35,452 nucleotides of DNA from CAZCCC01 sp964535715. GTDB taxonomy: Bacteria; Patescibacteriota; Patescibacteriia; Buchananbacterales; UBA6539. Below the pieces are notes generated by a model that saw nothing but the letters and a program-made list of their open reading frames with translations, searched no databases and was not told where the DNA came from. This document shows positions 8,040 through 16,089 of the stretch, in pieces. Each line of letters starts with the position of its first letter. The first letter of the stretch is position 1. The position numbers and the translations under genes are program-made. The stretch lies in contig CAZHUO010000015.1 of the NCBI GenBank assembly GCA_964535715.1, forward strand, positions 1 to 35,452, written 5' to 3'.

Positions 8040-8105
8040 TAGGCTTTAGGCGCTAGGCGCTAGGATTTAGAACATAGAGCCTAGGGCCTAAATTCCTAAA
8101 GCCTA
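8040..8105. repeat. Palindromic TTAGG-type low-complexity element at the glmS 3' end
   Basis: Perfect 11-nt arms taggctttagg (8040-8050) and cctaaagccta (8095-8105) enclose internally repetitive gctaggcgctagg and cctagggcc. The right arm includes the glmS stop codon. Related TTAGGtttTAGG text occurs at about 9965-10000 and 14545-14595. Confidence 0.6.
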
Positions 8106-9941
8106 TTCAACTGTCACACTCTTGGCCAAATTCCTCGGCTTATCAACGTCACAGCCTTTTAAAGATGAAACATAATATGCAAAAAGCTGCAAAGGAATAA
8201 CCGCTAATATCGGCGTTAACATTTCTAAGGCTTTTGGAATATAAAATACATCATCAGCGTCTTTTTTTATTTCTTCGTCGCCAATAGTGGCAACGGCAAT
8301 TATTATCCCTTTTCTAGCTTTTACTTCTTGCAGATTTGAAATATTTTTTTCATAAACACTGTCTTTTGGACAAATGAAAATTGTTGGAAAATCAGAATCA
8401 ACCATTGCCAACGGACCGTGCTTAAGTTCGCCCGATGCCGCTCCTTCGGCATGGCTATATGAAGTTTCTTTAAGCTTTAAAGCTCCCTCCAAGGCAATCG
8501 GATAGTTGTACTTTCGGCCTAAAAAGAAAAAATTATCATATTTGTAATACTTCTTGGCAATATCTTTTATTGAATCATTGCTTTGCAAAATTTGATTAAT
8601 CAAACCGGGAATTTTCAAAAGTTCTTCAGCAATTCTTTTACCCATTACAACCGACATTTGTCGCTGACGACCCAAGAACATTGCCAAAAGAGCCAAGACA
8701 ACAAGCTGGGAAACAAAAACTTTTGTTGAAGCAACGCTGATTTCCGGACCGGCGTGATTATAAATTCCGCCGTCGGTTTCCTGAGCAATTGTACTGCCAA
8801 TGACATTAACGATTCCCAGTGCTAAAACGCCTTTTTCTTTTGCTTCCTTAACCGCCGCTAAAGTATCAGCTGTTTCCCCCGATTGACTTAAGACCAATAC
8901 CGCATCGGTTTTGGGATTTAAAATTGATTTTCGGTATCTAAATTCCGAAGCAATACAAACTTCTGTCGAAAGGCCGGCATATTCTTCAAGCATATATTCG
9001 CCAACCAATCCGGCATAATATGCAGTTCCGCAGGCAACGATTGTCAAGCGTTCAATTCGGCGCAAGCGGTCCTCAACGCTTTTAAGCCCGCCTAAAACCG
9101 CTTTTCCTTCTTCAGAAATCAATCGCCCGCGCAAACTGTTTAAAACAGTTTCCGGCTGCTCAAAAATTTCCTTAAGCATAAAGTGGTCGAAACCGCCCTT
9201 TTCCGCCTGTTCTAAATCCCATTCAATTTTTTCCACTTCCTTGTCAACAATATCGCCACTGTCAAGTGTGGAAATCATATAATTATTATCTTTAAAAACA
9301 GCTATTTCCTTGTCGCTTAAAGTAACAATTTTTTGGGTATGATTTAAAATTGCCGAAGGGTCGGATGCAATTATAAGCTCATCTGTGCCGATGCCGATTC
9401 GAAGCGGACTGCTTAAGCGGGCGGCAATTATTGTGCCCGGCTCTGATTTAGCCATAATCAACAAAGCATAAGTGCCGTTTATAAGATGGAGGGCTTTTCT
9501 AACCGCTTGTTCCAAGTTGTTGCTATTTTTTAAAAACTTTGCCACTAAATGGGCAATCACTTCAGTATCTGTTTCGGAAATGAATTTACAGCCTTCTTTT
9601 TCTAAATTGTTTTTAAGCAACTTGTAATTTTCAACAATTCCATTATGAACAACAAAAACATTGTTTTCGTTATCATGGTGGGGATGGGCATTGACTTCAG
9701 AAGGTTGGCCATGGGTTGCCCAACGAGTATGGGCAATACCAATTGTTCCGCATGGTTTTTTTTCATTAATCAAGTTTGACAATTCGACAACCCGTCCTTT
9801 AACTTTAAAAGACAGAATATTTTGACCGTCCCAAACTGCCATCCCGGCTGAATCATAGCCGCGATATTCAAGGCGCTTTAAGCCGTCCAATAAAATTGGC
9901 GCTGCTTGTTTTTTTCCAATGTAGCCGACGATGCCGCACAT
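8103..9941 (-). CDS. glmS: Glutamine-fructose-6-phosphate aminotransferase (GlmS)
   Basis: 612 residues, full length. GlmS makes glucosamine-6-phosphate from fructose-6-phosphate and glutamine, the entry to UDP-GlcNAc and peptidoglycan. After Met removal Cys2 is the glutaminase nucleophile (MCGIVGYIG). Other glutaminase motifs are HTRWATHG (71-78), NAHPH (84-88), HNGIVENY (99-106) and SETDTEV (122-128). Two SIS domains follow, with LSQSGETADT in the first and EGALKLKE in the second, and the invariant C-terminal KPRNLAKSVTVE. No ribosome-binding site or glmS ribozyme is evident upstream; only 64 nt separate it from the regulator gene, so expression is probably driven from upstream of that gene. 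Confidence 0.98.
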   Translation of the reverse strand: MCGIVGYIGKKQAAPILLDGLKRLEYRGYDSAGMAVWDGQNILSFKVKGRVVELSNLINEKKPCGTIGIAHTRWATHGQPSEVNAHPHHDNENNVFVVHNGIVENYKLLKNNLEKEGCKFISETDTEVIAHLVAKFLKNSNNLEQAVRKALHLINGTYALLIMAKSEPGTIIAARLSSPLRIGIGTDELIIASDPSAILNHTQKIVTLSDKEIAVFKDNNYMISTLDSGDIVDKEVEKIEWDLEQAEKGGFDHFMLKEIFEQPETVLNSLRGRLISEEGKAVLGGLKSVEDRLRRIERLTIVACGTAYYAGLVGEYMLEEYAGLSTEVCIASEFRYRKSILNPKTDAVLVLSQSGETADTLAAVKEAKEKGVLALGIVNVIGSTIAQETDGGIYNHAGPEISVASTKVFVSQLVVLALLAMFLGRQRQMSVVMGKRIAEELLKIPGLINQILQSNDSIKDIAKKYYKYDNFFFLGRKYNYPIALEGALKLKETSYSHAEGAASGELKHGPLAMVDSDFPTIFICPKDSVYEKNISNLQEVKARKGIIIAVATIGDEEIKKDADDVFYIPKALEMLTPILAVIPLQLFAYYVSSLKGCDVDKPRNLAKSVTVE

Positions 9942-10005
9942 AGTTTTTGAAATTTAAATTTTTAATTTGTTTAGAATTTAGGATTTAGAATTTCGGATTT
10001 ATTAA

Positions 10006-10740
10006 TTATAGCTTCTCCCAAGCAAACTCAAATATCATTTTTTGGGTTTTAAAAATATTTTGATCCTGAATAATTACGCCAATCGGCTTTTCATTATCAA
10101 CCGAAATCATTGCCACTTTGTTTGCATAAATTAAAGTATAGGTTGGCGCGCTTTCTTTTTTACTCAGCCACTTTCGTTCGTCTAAACCCTTGGTTTCCCC
10201 GCCGGGTCCGATTGAAATTACTTTTACTTCAATGCCTTTATTAATCCTTTGAGGAGTGAACTCCGGAAAAACTTCATAAATATATTTTTTTATTGCCGAA
10301 GAAGAATAAACATAATATTCCTTAAGCAAATTTGCCTGGCAGCTTTCCAAAACGTCCTGTAAAACCACTTTGATGCCTGCCTCGCCTTCATAAAATTTTA
10401 CCACCGGCTTGCTTTTGGCATTATCATAAATTGATTTCAGTTGCGGAATTATTTCATCGACATCTGTTTTAATTTTTTCCAATTGCTGCTGTTTTTGTTC
10501 TAAAACATCTTTCAGCTTTGCCGGATCTTCGGCAATAAAATATTGCTTTTTGGCTTGGTGGTAATAACTGACCAGCCCTAATTCTATTAAATCTTTTAAA
10601 ATATCATAAGTAGTACCGCGGTTAATCCCAGCTTCAATTGCTACCTTTCTGACCGGTGAAGGCCCTAATTTTAAACAGGACAAGTAAACTTTGATTTCCT
10701 TGTCGCTTAAACCAAGTTTTTTTAGAGTTTGTTCTAGCAT
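10006..10740 (-). CDS. TrmB-family transcriptional regulator
   Basis: 244 residues. An N-terminal winged helix (about 1-70: LKKLGLSDKEIKVYLSCLKLG, then VAIEAGINRGTTYDILKDLIELGLV) is followed by a coiled-coil segment (about 75-105) and a sensor domain beginning VVKFYEGEAGIKVVLQDVL. This layout is that of TrmB-type regulators, which bind sugars in the C-terminal domain and control sugar metabolism genes. Position at the head of the glmS operon, 64 bp upstream of glmS, suggests control of amino-sugar synthesis and probably autoregulation. The effector cannot be told from the sequence. Confidence 0.85.
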   Translation of the reverse strand: MLEQTLKKLGLSDKEIKVYLSCLKLGPSPVRKVAIEAGINRGTTYDILKDLIELGLVSYYHQAKKQYFIAEDPAKLKDVLEQKQQQLEKIKTDVDEIIPQLKSIYDNAKSKPVVKFYEGEAGIKVVLQDVLESCQANLLKEYYVYSSSAIKKYIYEVFPEFTPQRINKGIEVKVISIGPGGETKGLDERKWLSKKESAPTYTLIYANKVAMISVDNEKPIGVIIQDQNIFKTQKMIFEFAWEKL

Positions 10741-10913
10741 TCAGATATTATACACCTATAATAATTTTTGTCAATTTTTTTCCTACAAAAAATGTGGATA
10801 AAATAAAAAATAGCTAAAATTAGATAAAAAAATTGAGTATATGTGTCAAAATAATTATAAAATTAAAAGACGGAAACCATTAAAGTCCCCGTCAAAATTC
10901 CCTTTAAAAAAAA

Positions 10914-11492
10914 TTATGCCGCAACTATTTGTACCTCACGAGTTCGTAAATTTTTTTCTTTTGCACCAGCACCCCACCAGTCAACAGTTACAATTTCATC
11001 AATGCAACTTACAACTGGCGTATAGCCATTGCTGTAACGAGAGCCACTACATAAGGTGAAATTGTCTTCAACATCCAAGTGCCTACTAAACAGTGCAAAA
11101 AAAATAATTTCAAGCATTAAACGCTCCAAAAGCGTATTGCCGATAACTCCTGTTTTTTTAAGCTCATCAGCTGAGATTAGGCTAAACTTTTCGTCAGCTT
11201 CAATTTGGGGCTTAAAAATTGCCAAATAAGGAACAGAACAATCTCGATCATTAATGGTAACCCACCGATCGAGATTATTGTCTACAACCGATACAACCGG
11301 AAAATTCTTCCTTGCAATACCAAGTGTCTGATTAAGAGTCAACCCGGCCATGATAGGCACAAACCAACTAAAACCCGGCCTTGGGGTCATTTTTGGAAAA
11401 ACTGAAATATCAGTCTGTAAACTCAGTGGCTCAAATATGTCTTTTATAACTTCTGCCAAATCAACAATTTCAATTCTACTTAAGTTTTCCAT
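10914..11492 (-). CDS. Protein of unknown function
   Basis: 192 residues, no family recognised. It appears soluble, with a hydrophobic helix GNTLLERLMLEIIFFALFSRHL at about 117-138 and a C-terminal segment with paired cysteines (TLCSGSRYSNGYTPVVSCIDE) and VDWWGAGAKEKN. The start is firm: AAGGAGGT lies 6 nt upstream of ATG 11492. A promoter with TTGACA at 11580-11575 (minus strand) overlaps the 34-bp palindrome, so this gene is probably regulated through it. The style (strong ribosome-binding site, isolated, unknown) matches the genes at 13470 and 15295. Confidence 0.7.
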   Translation of the reverse strand: MENLSRIEIVDLAEVIKDIFEPLSLQTDISVFPKMTPRPGFSWFVPIMAGLTLNQTLGIARKNFPVVSVVDNNLDRWVTINDRDCSVPYLAIFKPQIEADEKFSLISADELKKTGVIGNTLLERLMLEIIFFALFSRHLDVEDNFTLCSGSRYSNGYTPVVSCIDEIVTVDWWGAGAKEKNLRTREVQIVAA

Positions 11493-11542
11493 TGATACCT
11501 CCTTATCCTGTTGCTAGTTATCCAAACTATATACTTAAAGAT

Positions 11543-11576
11543 CAATTTATTATATTATATATAATATAATAAATTG
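11543..11576. promoter_or_regulatory. 34-bp perfect palindrome in a divergent promoter region
   Basis: The half-site CAATTTATTATATTATA is followed exactly by its reverse complement. It holds TATAAT hexamers on both strands and abuts TGTCAA (11575-11580), the -35 box for the minus-strand gene. An operator or bidirectional promoter core is likely; the plus-strand gene starts only 12 bp away. Confidence 0.75.
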
Positions 11577-11588
11577 TCAATACTTGAT

Positions 11589-12458
11589 ATGAAATATAAA
11601 TATGACTTACAGATTCACTCAAGCCTTTCTGATGGCGATTATGCTGTTGTTGATGTAATAAAAATTGCCAAAAAAAACGGTCTGAAGGGAATCTCAATTA
11701 CTGACCATAATACTTGGAAAAAATTTGACTTGAAAAATAAGCTAGCAAAAAGATATAAAATTGAAAATATAAATGGAATTGAAATTAGTACAAAATTTTC
11801 TGATGTTGAAATTCACATCTTGGGATATGCCAAAAATTTTGATGTTTCAATTCTAAAAAATGGTTTAAAAGAAACGATACATGGCTATAATGATCGAATG
11901 GCTCTAATTATTAAAAAATTAAAAGCTGCCAATATAATAAGTCTTGATATTAAAAAAATAAAGGCTAAAAAAGGCAATGATTTGGCTGTCACTAAATATG
12001 ATCTCGCAAAGGCTATTTCTTCATCTCTAAACATACCGATAAAAGATGCTTCAAAATTTGTCAATCATGGCGGAGTTGGATTTGTCCCTTATGGTAATTG
12101 GGCCATGTCGCCAATTGCCGCCATTAAACTTATTCACAAAGCCAGGGGCATTGCCATATTGGCTCATCCCGGAGAAAGCCATAACAAACTGATAAAAAAA
12201 TTTGGCTCAATCAAGGGAAAAAAAATATTTTATCAATTGTTGTTTAACCTGATAAAAAATGATCTTGATGGCCTGGAAATTTATACTACAAAAAATGAGC
12301 CGGCAATAAAAAATTCATGTTTGAAATTATGCAAAAAATTTAATCTTATTGCCACCGGCGGTTCTGACTGGCACGGTGAAAAACATCATCCGGAACTTAA
12401 AATGGGCACAGGCGGTTTAAATCAAAGCTATTATAAAAGATTTATTGAATCTCTTTAA
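11589..12458 (+). CDS. PHP-domain phosphoesterase
   Basis: 289 residues from ATG 11589; the longer frame from TTG 11574 would begin inside the palindrome and is less likely. Motifs of the PHP fold: YDLQIHSSLSDGDY (5-18), ISITDHNT, GIEIS, IHILGY, ILAHPGE and GGSDWHG. This set matches the bacterial family of nucleoside bisphosphate phosphatase/RNase AM (YciV-type) proteins, which use three metals to degrade pAp or short RNA 5' ends. The first ligand of the usual HxH is Gln (DLQIH), so one metal site may be altered. There is no ribosome-binding site and the predicted leader is only about 12-15 nt. Very AT-rich, Lys-rich coding sequence. Confidence 0.8.
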   Translation: MKYKYDLQIHSSLSDGDYAVVDVIKIAKKNGLKGISITDHNTWKKFDLKNKLAKRYKIENINGIEISTKFSDVEIHILGYAKNFDVSILKNGLKETIHGYNDRMALIIKKLKAANIISLDIKKIKAKKGNDLAVTKYDLAKAISSSLNIPIKDASKFVNHGGVGFVPYGNWAMSPIAAIKLIHKARGIAILAHPGESHNKLIKKFGSIKGKKIFYQLLFNLIKNDLDGLEIYTTKNEPAIKNSCLKLCKKFNLIATGGSDWHGEKHHPELKMGTGGLNQSYYKRFIESL

Positions 12459-12487
12459 AAAAATGGGCCAGCAAACTTTACTGACCC
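12457..12487 (-). terminator. Terminator overlapping the 3' end of the 12478-13470 gene
   Basis: On the minus strand the stem GGGTCAG/CTGGCCC (12487-12481 and 12471-12465, one G-U pair) includes the stop codon and is followed by a run of T. The convergent plus-strand gene ends at 12458. Confidence 0.8.
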
Positions 12488-13470
12488 AGCAATTCTTTGG
12501 TTGACTCCTGGCGATTCATTGCCAGAAGCAAAGCCTTTATGCGCTCAACATTCTCCGTTGAAGGCGTATTATCAAAGAAATGCGAAAGCTGAAAAATACT
12601 TTCAATTTCCTTCAGACTATACAAATCCATATTTTCAAAGGCTAGCTGAAGCGCAATGTCGCGCATCTCATACATGTCGTCTCGACGAATCAGGCTTATA
12701 ATTTCTTCCCGGTTTTTCGGCAAAGCTGAAATAAAACGAGAAGAAGGTATTTGCTTCAAATAATGGCTTAGCCTGCCAGAACAAAACTGCTCTGAAAAAA
12801 GCCAAAGTTTTTCCAGTATCTGCGGACGCAGGTCAAATCTCAGCCGGCAAAGTTGGGTTTGCAAAACAAAGAGAAGACCTCTCATGTCATAATGCCGAAA
12901 ATATGCCAAAGCTTCGGCATTTTTTGATACTGGAGGAGGAAATTCAACCAAAGCCACACCATCTCTTCGATAACGAGGCGGCATTAAGTCAACATAATAA
13001 ATTGCCCCGTTTTCGTCCAAAGTAAAATTAGACGGCTTAGGATCGATTCCGATTTGAAGTTCGAAATCATCAAGTTCAAGTTGCTGTTTGAAAATCAACC
13101 CCATCGGCAGCAATATTTTGTCAATGCTTTCCAAACACAGGCTTTCCGAACCGTCACTGATATCATTGCTGATATCATGTCCGCAAAATGGGCTGATAAC
13201 AACAATATCCCAAATACTTCCATTACTTATCAGCTCGACTTTTACGTCGGGCGTTGGTAAGCCGATTTTTTGGAGCAAATTAGAATATGCCTGAATGTCC
13301 CGCGCCAATTGATCGGCTACCTTAATGGAATTAAGCTCTCTCTTAGAAATAACCTTAATTACCTGCTTAAAACCATTCTGAGCCACTAAAATGACCGAAG
13401 AATGATAGCCCGAGGGAAGCAATGAAACTTCCCCATTAATCTTCAAACGCTCCAATATCTTGTAAGGCAT
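12478..13470 (-). CDS. Kinase-fold (aminoglycoside-phosphotransferase-like) protein, unknown substrate
   Basis: 330 residues. Protein-kinase-like fold is suggested by K39 in KQVIKVI (beta-3 lysine position), by GIDPKPSNFTLDENGAIYYVDLMPPRYR at 141-168, where D143, N148 and D161 would be the catalytic-loop Asp, Asn and the DFG-type Asp. The catalytic His is replaced (IDPKPSN). The VDLMPPRYR stretch after D161 is unusual. The C-terminal 130 residues are helical. Substrate unknown; a small-molecule kinase is as likely as a protein kinase. Start is firm: AAGGAGGT 6 nt before ATG 13470. It stands alone with its own terminator. Confidence 0.6.
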   Translation of the reverse strand: MPYKILERLKINGEVSLLPSGYHSSVILVAQNGFKQVIKVISKRELNSIKVADQLARDIQAYSNLLQKIGLPTPDVKVELISNGSIWDIVVISPFCGHDISNDISDGSESLCLESIDKILLPMGLIFKQQLELDDFELQIGIDPKPSNFTLDENGAIYYVDLMPPRYRRDGVALVEFPPPVSKNAEALAYFRHYDMRGLLFVLQTQLCRLRFDLRPQILEKLWLFSEQFCSGRLSHYLKQIPSSRFISALPKNREEIISLIRRDDMYEMRDIALQLAFENMDLYSLKEIESIFQLSHFFDNTPSTENVERIKALLLAMNRQESTKELLGQ

Positions 13471-13583
13471 GGCAACCTCCTTTCCGTTTTTTCAGAATAT
13501 CAGCTTTGCTTTTTTTATATTAATTTCAAAGAACCAAATCAGCTTTCAAAAATTTAAAAACTTATTTTATCCTTCAAAATAAT

Positions 13584-14414
13584 TTACTTCCAATCTTTTA
13601 CCGCCTCTTTGTATATTTCCGGATCGCCGACATCAAACCAAGCCCCGGCAAACATATAGCCTGATAATTTTCTTTGTTCAACCAGCTTCATCAGCACATC
13701 CTGCTCAAGCCTTTTTGCCTCCTTAAAATATTCAAAAGCTTTCGGCTCAAAAATATAAATTCCGGCATTAATTACATGGGAAAGATCTTTTCTTTGGTCA
13801 GGCTTTTCCAAATAAGAATGGACTTTTCCTCCCTGCATCCGAACCACTCCCCAGTCAGCCGGCTTTTTTACCGAAGTCAACGCCACTGTTGCCAAGCCGC
13901 TTGCCGACAAATGAAAATCAATCATGTCATTTAAATCAATATTTGCCAATACGTCGCCGTAATAGACTAAAAAAGGATTTTCACCAATTAATTTTTTGGC
14001 CTGAAAAACTGGTGCGGCAGTTCCCACTTCATTTTTTCCTTGATCAAGATAATTTATTTTGACGCCAAACTTAGAGCCGTCGCCAAAATACTGCTTGATT
14101 TTATTACCCATGTGGCCGACTGATATGATTAAATCCCTGATATCGTGGCGGCGTAAGTTTTCAATAATATACTCCAAAACTGGGCGGCCATTGACCGGAA
14201 TCATGGTTTTAGGCATTTCGTAAGTGAAAGGCCGCATCTTCAAACCCTTTCCACCTGCCAAAATAATGGCTTTTTTAATTTTTGGGGCGAAATGCTTGCT
14301 TAAGACATATTCAATGGCGTGCGAGCGGTTTCTGATCCGAGCACCATCGATGTATTCATCTAATTGCTTTAAAATGTCGTTTTTTAGAGTAATTGTTAGC
14401 CTGGGTCTATCCAT
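13584..14414 (-). CDS. Ribbon-helix-helix / sugar nucleotidyltransferase fusion
   Basis: 276 residues in two parts. Residues 1-42 (RPRLTITLKNDILKQLDEYI..NRSHAIEYVLSKHF) look like a ribbon-helix-helix DNA-binding domain of the CopG/NikR type. Residues 47-276 are a nucleotide-sugar pyrophosphorylase of the RmlA/GDP-mannose pyrophosphorylase type: LAGGKGLKMRPFT (52-64), PKTMIPV (K69), VYYGDVLANIDL, YLEKPD, INAGIYIFEP and WFDVGDPEIY. It should activate a hexose-1-phosphate with an NTP. The N-terminal domain could let the enzyme bind its own promoter or simply dimerise. The frame is continuous with no internal start that would separate the parts cleanly. No partner genes adjoin it. Confidence 0.85.
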   Translation of the reverse strand: MDRPRLTITLKNDILKQLDEYIDGARIRNRSHAIEYVLSKHFAPKIKKAIILAGGKGLKMRPFTYEMPKTMIPVNGRPVLEYIIENLRRHDIRDLIISVGHMGNKIKQYFGDGSKFGVKINYLDQGKNEVGTAAPVFQAKKLIGENPFLVYYGDVLANIDLNDMIDFHLSASGLATVALTSVKKPADWGVVRMQGGKVHSYLEKPDQRKDLSHVINAGIYIFEPKAFEYFKEAKRLEQDVLMKLVEQRKLSGYMFAGAWFDVGDPEIYKEAVKDWK

Positions 14415-14420
14415 AAAGAT

Positions 14421-14483
14421 AAATTACAAATTCCAAATTACAAAATTCAAAACACTGATTTTAGCCGTTTGGGATTTGTAATT
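14421..14483. repeat. Inverted repeat of the AAATTACAAATTCC type
   Basis: aaattacaaattccaaa (from about 14423) pairs with tttgggatttgtaattt (14467-14483) with one mismatch. The same words form the larger inverted repeat at 23385-23520. Noncoding, just upstream of the fusion gene. Confidence 0.65.
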
Positions 14484-14610
14484 TGTGATTTGATGTTTAA
14501 ATGCTTATAACATCATACTATATCATACGAAATAATAAGTCAAGATTAGGTGTTAGGTTGTTAGGTTTTAGGTTTTAGGTGTTAGACACTAGGCTTCAGC
14601 TTAGTTATTC

Positions 14611-14686
14611 GCATCATTCGCATGCATTCGTATTATTAGCATCGGCTCCATTCGCATGAGCGCATTCGTAGTGCGCCATGACAGGC
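14611..14686. repeat. Dispersed repeat family B, copy 1
   Basis: Nearly the same text as 34345-34422, including attcgtagtgcgccatgacaggc versus attcgtagcgcgccatgacaggc (differences scattered). Both copies sit directly behind the terminator of a minus-strand gene. Rich in CATTCG words. The preceding stretch 14545-14595 is TTAGG-type low-complexity sequence without genes. Confidence 0.75.
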
Positions 14687-14696
14687 TCCGTAACGC

Positions 14697-14723
14697 AAAA
14701 AAAGAAGACCTTAAAAAAGGTCT
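14697..14723 (-). terminator. Terminator of the 14927/14743 gene pair
   Basis: Minus-strand stem AGACCTT/AAGGTCT (14723-14717 and 14712-14706), then a T run corresponding to the A run at 14697-14703. Confidence 0.8.
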
Positions 14724-14742
14724 AGGGTTGAAGAACAATAGC

Positions 14743-14886
14743 TTAAAACAAGTACAGATTTTGAGAAATCAGCTGAACAATATTTGCTATTGCTAAAGCG
14801 ATATCGGCAAACTGGCCGGATAAAGAGGCTATAACAATCCAAATAACATTTCCCAGAATTCGAAATATAAACTCTAAAATCGTCAT
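14743..14886 (-). CDS. 47-residue hydrophobic membrane peptide
   Basis: Starts MTILEFIFRILGNVIWIVIASLSG and continues QFADIALAIANIVQLISQNLYLF, i.e. two hydrophobic stretches split by a short polar turn, with one basic residue. A hairpin or one long helix in the membrane is likely. ATG 14886 is preceded by AAGGAG at a spacing of 7 nt. It lies 40 bp downstream of the 122-residue gene, shares its terminator and is probably co-transcribed. A holin-like or membrane-active toxin is possible, but no family is recognised. Confidence 0.7.
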   Translation of the reverse strand: MTILEFIFRILGNVIWIVIASLSGQFADIALAIANIVQLISQNLYLF

Positions 14887-14926
14887 GATAAAACTCCTTA
14901 TCTGTTAAAAGTCTAAAATTTAAAGA

Positions 14927-15295
14927 TCAAAACCGACCGACTGCATCAAATAAGCCATTGATAATATTCCTATTAACAGGAACCTCTTTATATCCGAATT
15001 GAAGTTTTCTAGTTTGTTTCTGAAAACAGTCCTTTGCTTCATCTTCATGATATATTACCCAATGGGTTTCTGAAACTTCAATTGTAACATCATGAAATTG
15101 ACCGCCTTGATGTTTGCTTTCCATAACAGTAATAACCGGACTTGATGGCAGATCTTGAACTACCTGTGTTATACCCCCCGAACCGGAATGCCAACCTGTT
15201 GCTTTTTGCAAAATCAATTGATTTGAATCAAAATTTGCATAAGCATGTAGCGCCGCAAGCTGACTTGAGGTCACATTCCGAAATTTCATAATCAT
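14927..15295 (-). CDS. Small soluble protein of unknown function
   Basis: 122 residues, beta-rich, no family recognised. Features include a glycine-rich segment WHSGSGGITQVV at about 35-46, FHDVTIEVSETHWVIYHEDEA at about 67-87 and a C-terminal NIINGLFDAVGRF. The start is set by AAGGAG 7 nt before ATG 15295. The gene has a near-consensus promoter (15378-15406), an mRNA that begins with three compact hairpins, and a short membrane-peptide gene behind it. All this points to high expression. Pairing of a soluble protein with a membrane peptide recalls toxin-immunity or sensor pairs, but this is only a guess from layout. Confidence 0.7.
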   Translation of the reverse strand: MIMKFRNVTSSQLAALHAYANFDSNQLILQKATGWHSGSGGITQVVQDLPSSPVITVMESKHQGGQFHDVTIEVSETHWVIYHEDEAKDCFQKQTRKLQFGYKEVPVNRNIINGLFDAVGRF

Positions 15296-15318
15296 CTTAA
15301 ATCTCCTTTTCTTGTTTT

Positions 15319-15372
15319 CTTGGCACCGCCAAGAGTTTTTAAATTAGCACCGCTAATTGGCAACATTTGCCA
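15319..15372 (-). promoter_or_regulatory. Three successive 6-bp hairpins with 3-nt loops in the mRNA leader
   Basis: Plus-strand coordinates: CTTGGC-acc-GCCAAG (15319-15333), ATTAGC-acc-GCTAAT (15343-15357), TGGCAA-cat-TTGCCA (15358-15372). The predicted transcription start (~15371) coincides with the outermost hairpin, so the mRNA would begin with structure. Confidence 0.75.
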
Positions 15373-15377
15373 GTAAA

Positions 15378-15406
15378 ATCTTATGTTATTTCATTAAAAT
15401 TGTCAA
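15378..15406 (-). promoter_or_regulatory. Promoter TTGACA-17-TAAGAT
   Basis: On the minus strand TTGACA (15406-15401), 17-bp spacer, TAAGAT (15383-15378). It drives the genes at 15295 and 14886 and lies just past the rRNA terminator. Confidence 0.85.
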
Positions 15407-15408
15407 AT

Positions 15409-15469
15409 CAAAAAGCCCGCATTAAAGCGAGGCTTATTGTTAAACCCGCCTTCACTTCGTTTCGGCGGG
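15409..15469 (-). terminator. rRNA operon terminator region (two hairpins)
   Basis: First hairpin downstream of 5S on the minus strand: GCCCGCC.../...GGCGGG (15469-15445). Second: AAGCC-t-CGC/GCG-GGCTT (15435-15414) followed by TTTTT. The second is the likely terminator. Confidence 0.75.
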
Positions 15470-15514
15470 CAGGCGCTGGCAGTTATTTAACTAATAAAAA
15501 AAGTGGGTTTCACA

Positions 15515-15624
15515 GTCCCCGCGCTGACCTACTTTCCCTGTTAAAGTATCATCGGCGCTGAGAGGCTTAACTGCCGTGTTCGGGATGGAAACGGGTGTGG
15601 CCCTCTCGCTAGAAGCACGGAGAC
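15515..15624 (-). rRNA. rrf: 5S ribosomal RNA
   Basis: About 110 nt. Helix I closes over ten base pairs between gtctccgtgc (15624-15615) and gcgcggggac (15524-15515) with G-U pairs. The conserved core ccatcccgaacacggcagttaagc and gtaggtcagcgc are present. It follows 23S after ~180 nt. Confidence 0.93.
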
Positions 15625-16089
15625 TCTAAAACTCACTTATAATAAAATTTTTCACTTCACCTTGTCCGCCGAAGCTTTGAACGAAGTAAAAAGCGTAGGC
15701 GGATAAAACCACCAGAAGAACTCTGCCAAAAAATATTGGCAAAGCAACTTCCAATGATTTTTTAGCTATCAAATAAATCTGACAGCTAAAAAAATTCAAA
15801 TTCTCATGGTTAAATAGAATTGGTAATTAGTACGGCTCGGCTTAATGCATTACTGCACTTACACCTGCCGCCTATCAACCCGATAGTCTTTCGGGAACCT
15901 TATAACGAAATCTTATCTTGGGGACAGCTTCGCACTTAGATGCTTTCAGCGCTTATCTAAACCGAACATAGCTACCCAGCAGTGCCCTTGGTAGAACAGC
16001 TGGTACACTAGAGGTTCGTCCATCTCGGTCCTCTCGTACTAGAGATGGGACCCCTCAAATTTCAACGCCCACAGTGGATAGGAGACCGA

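Noticed and set aside
9942..10005. glmS ribozyme
   Set aside because: The 64-nt gap upstream of glmS is too short and lacks any ribozyme core sequence.
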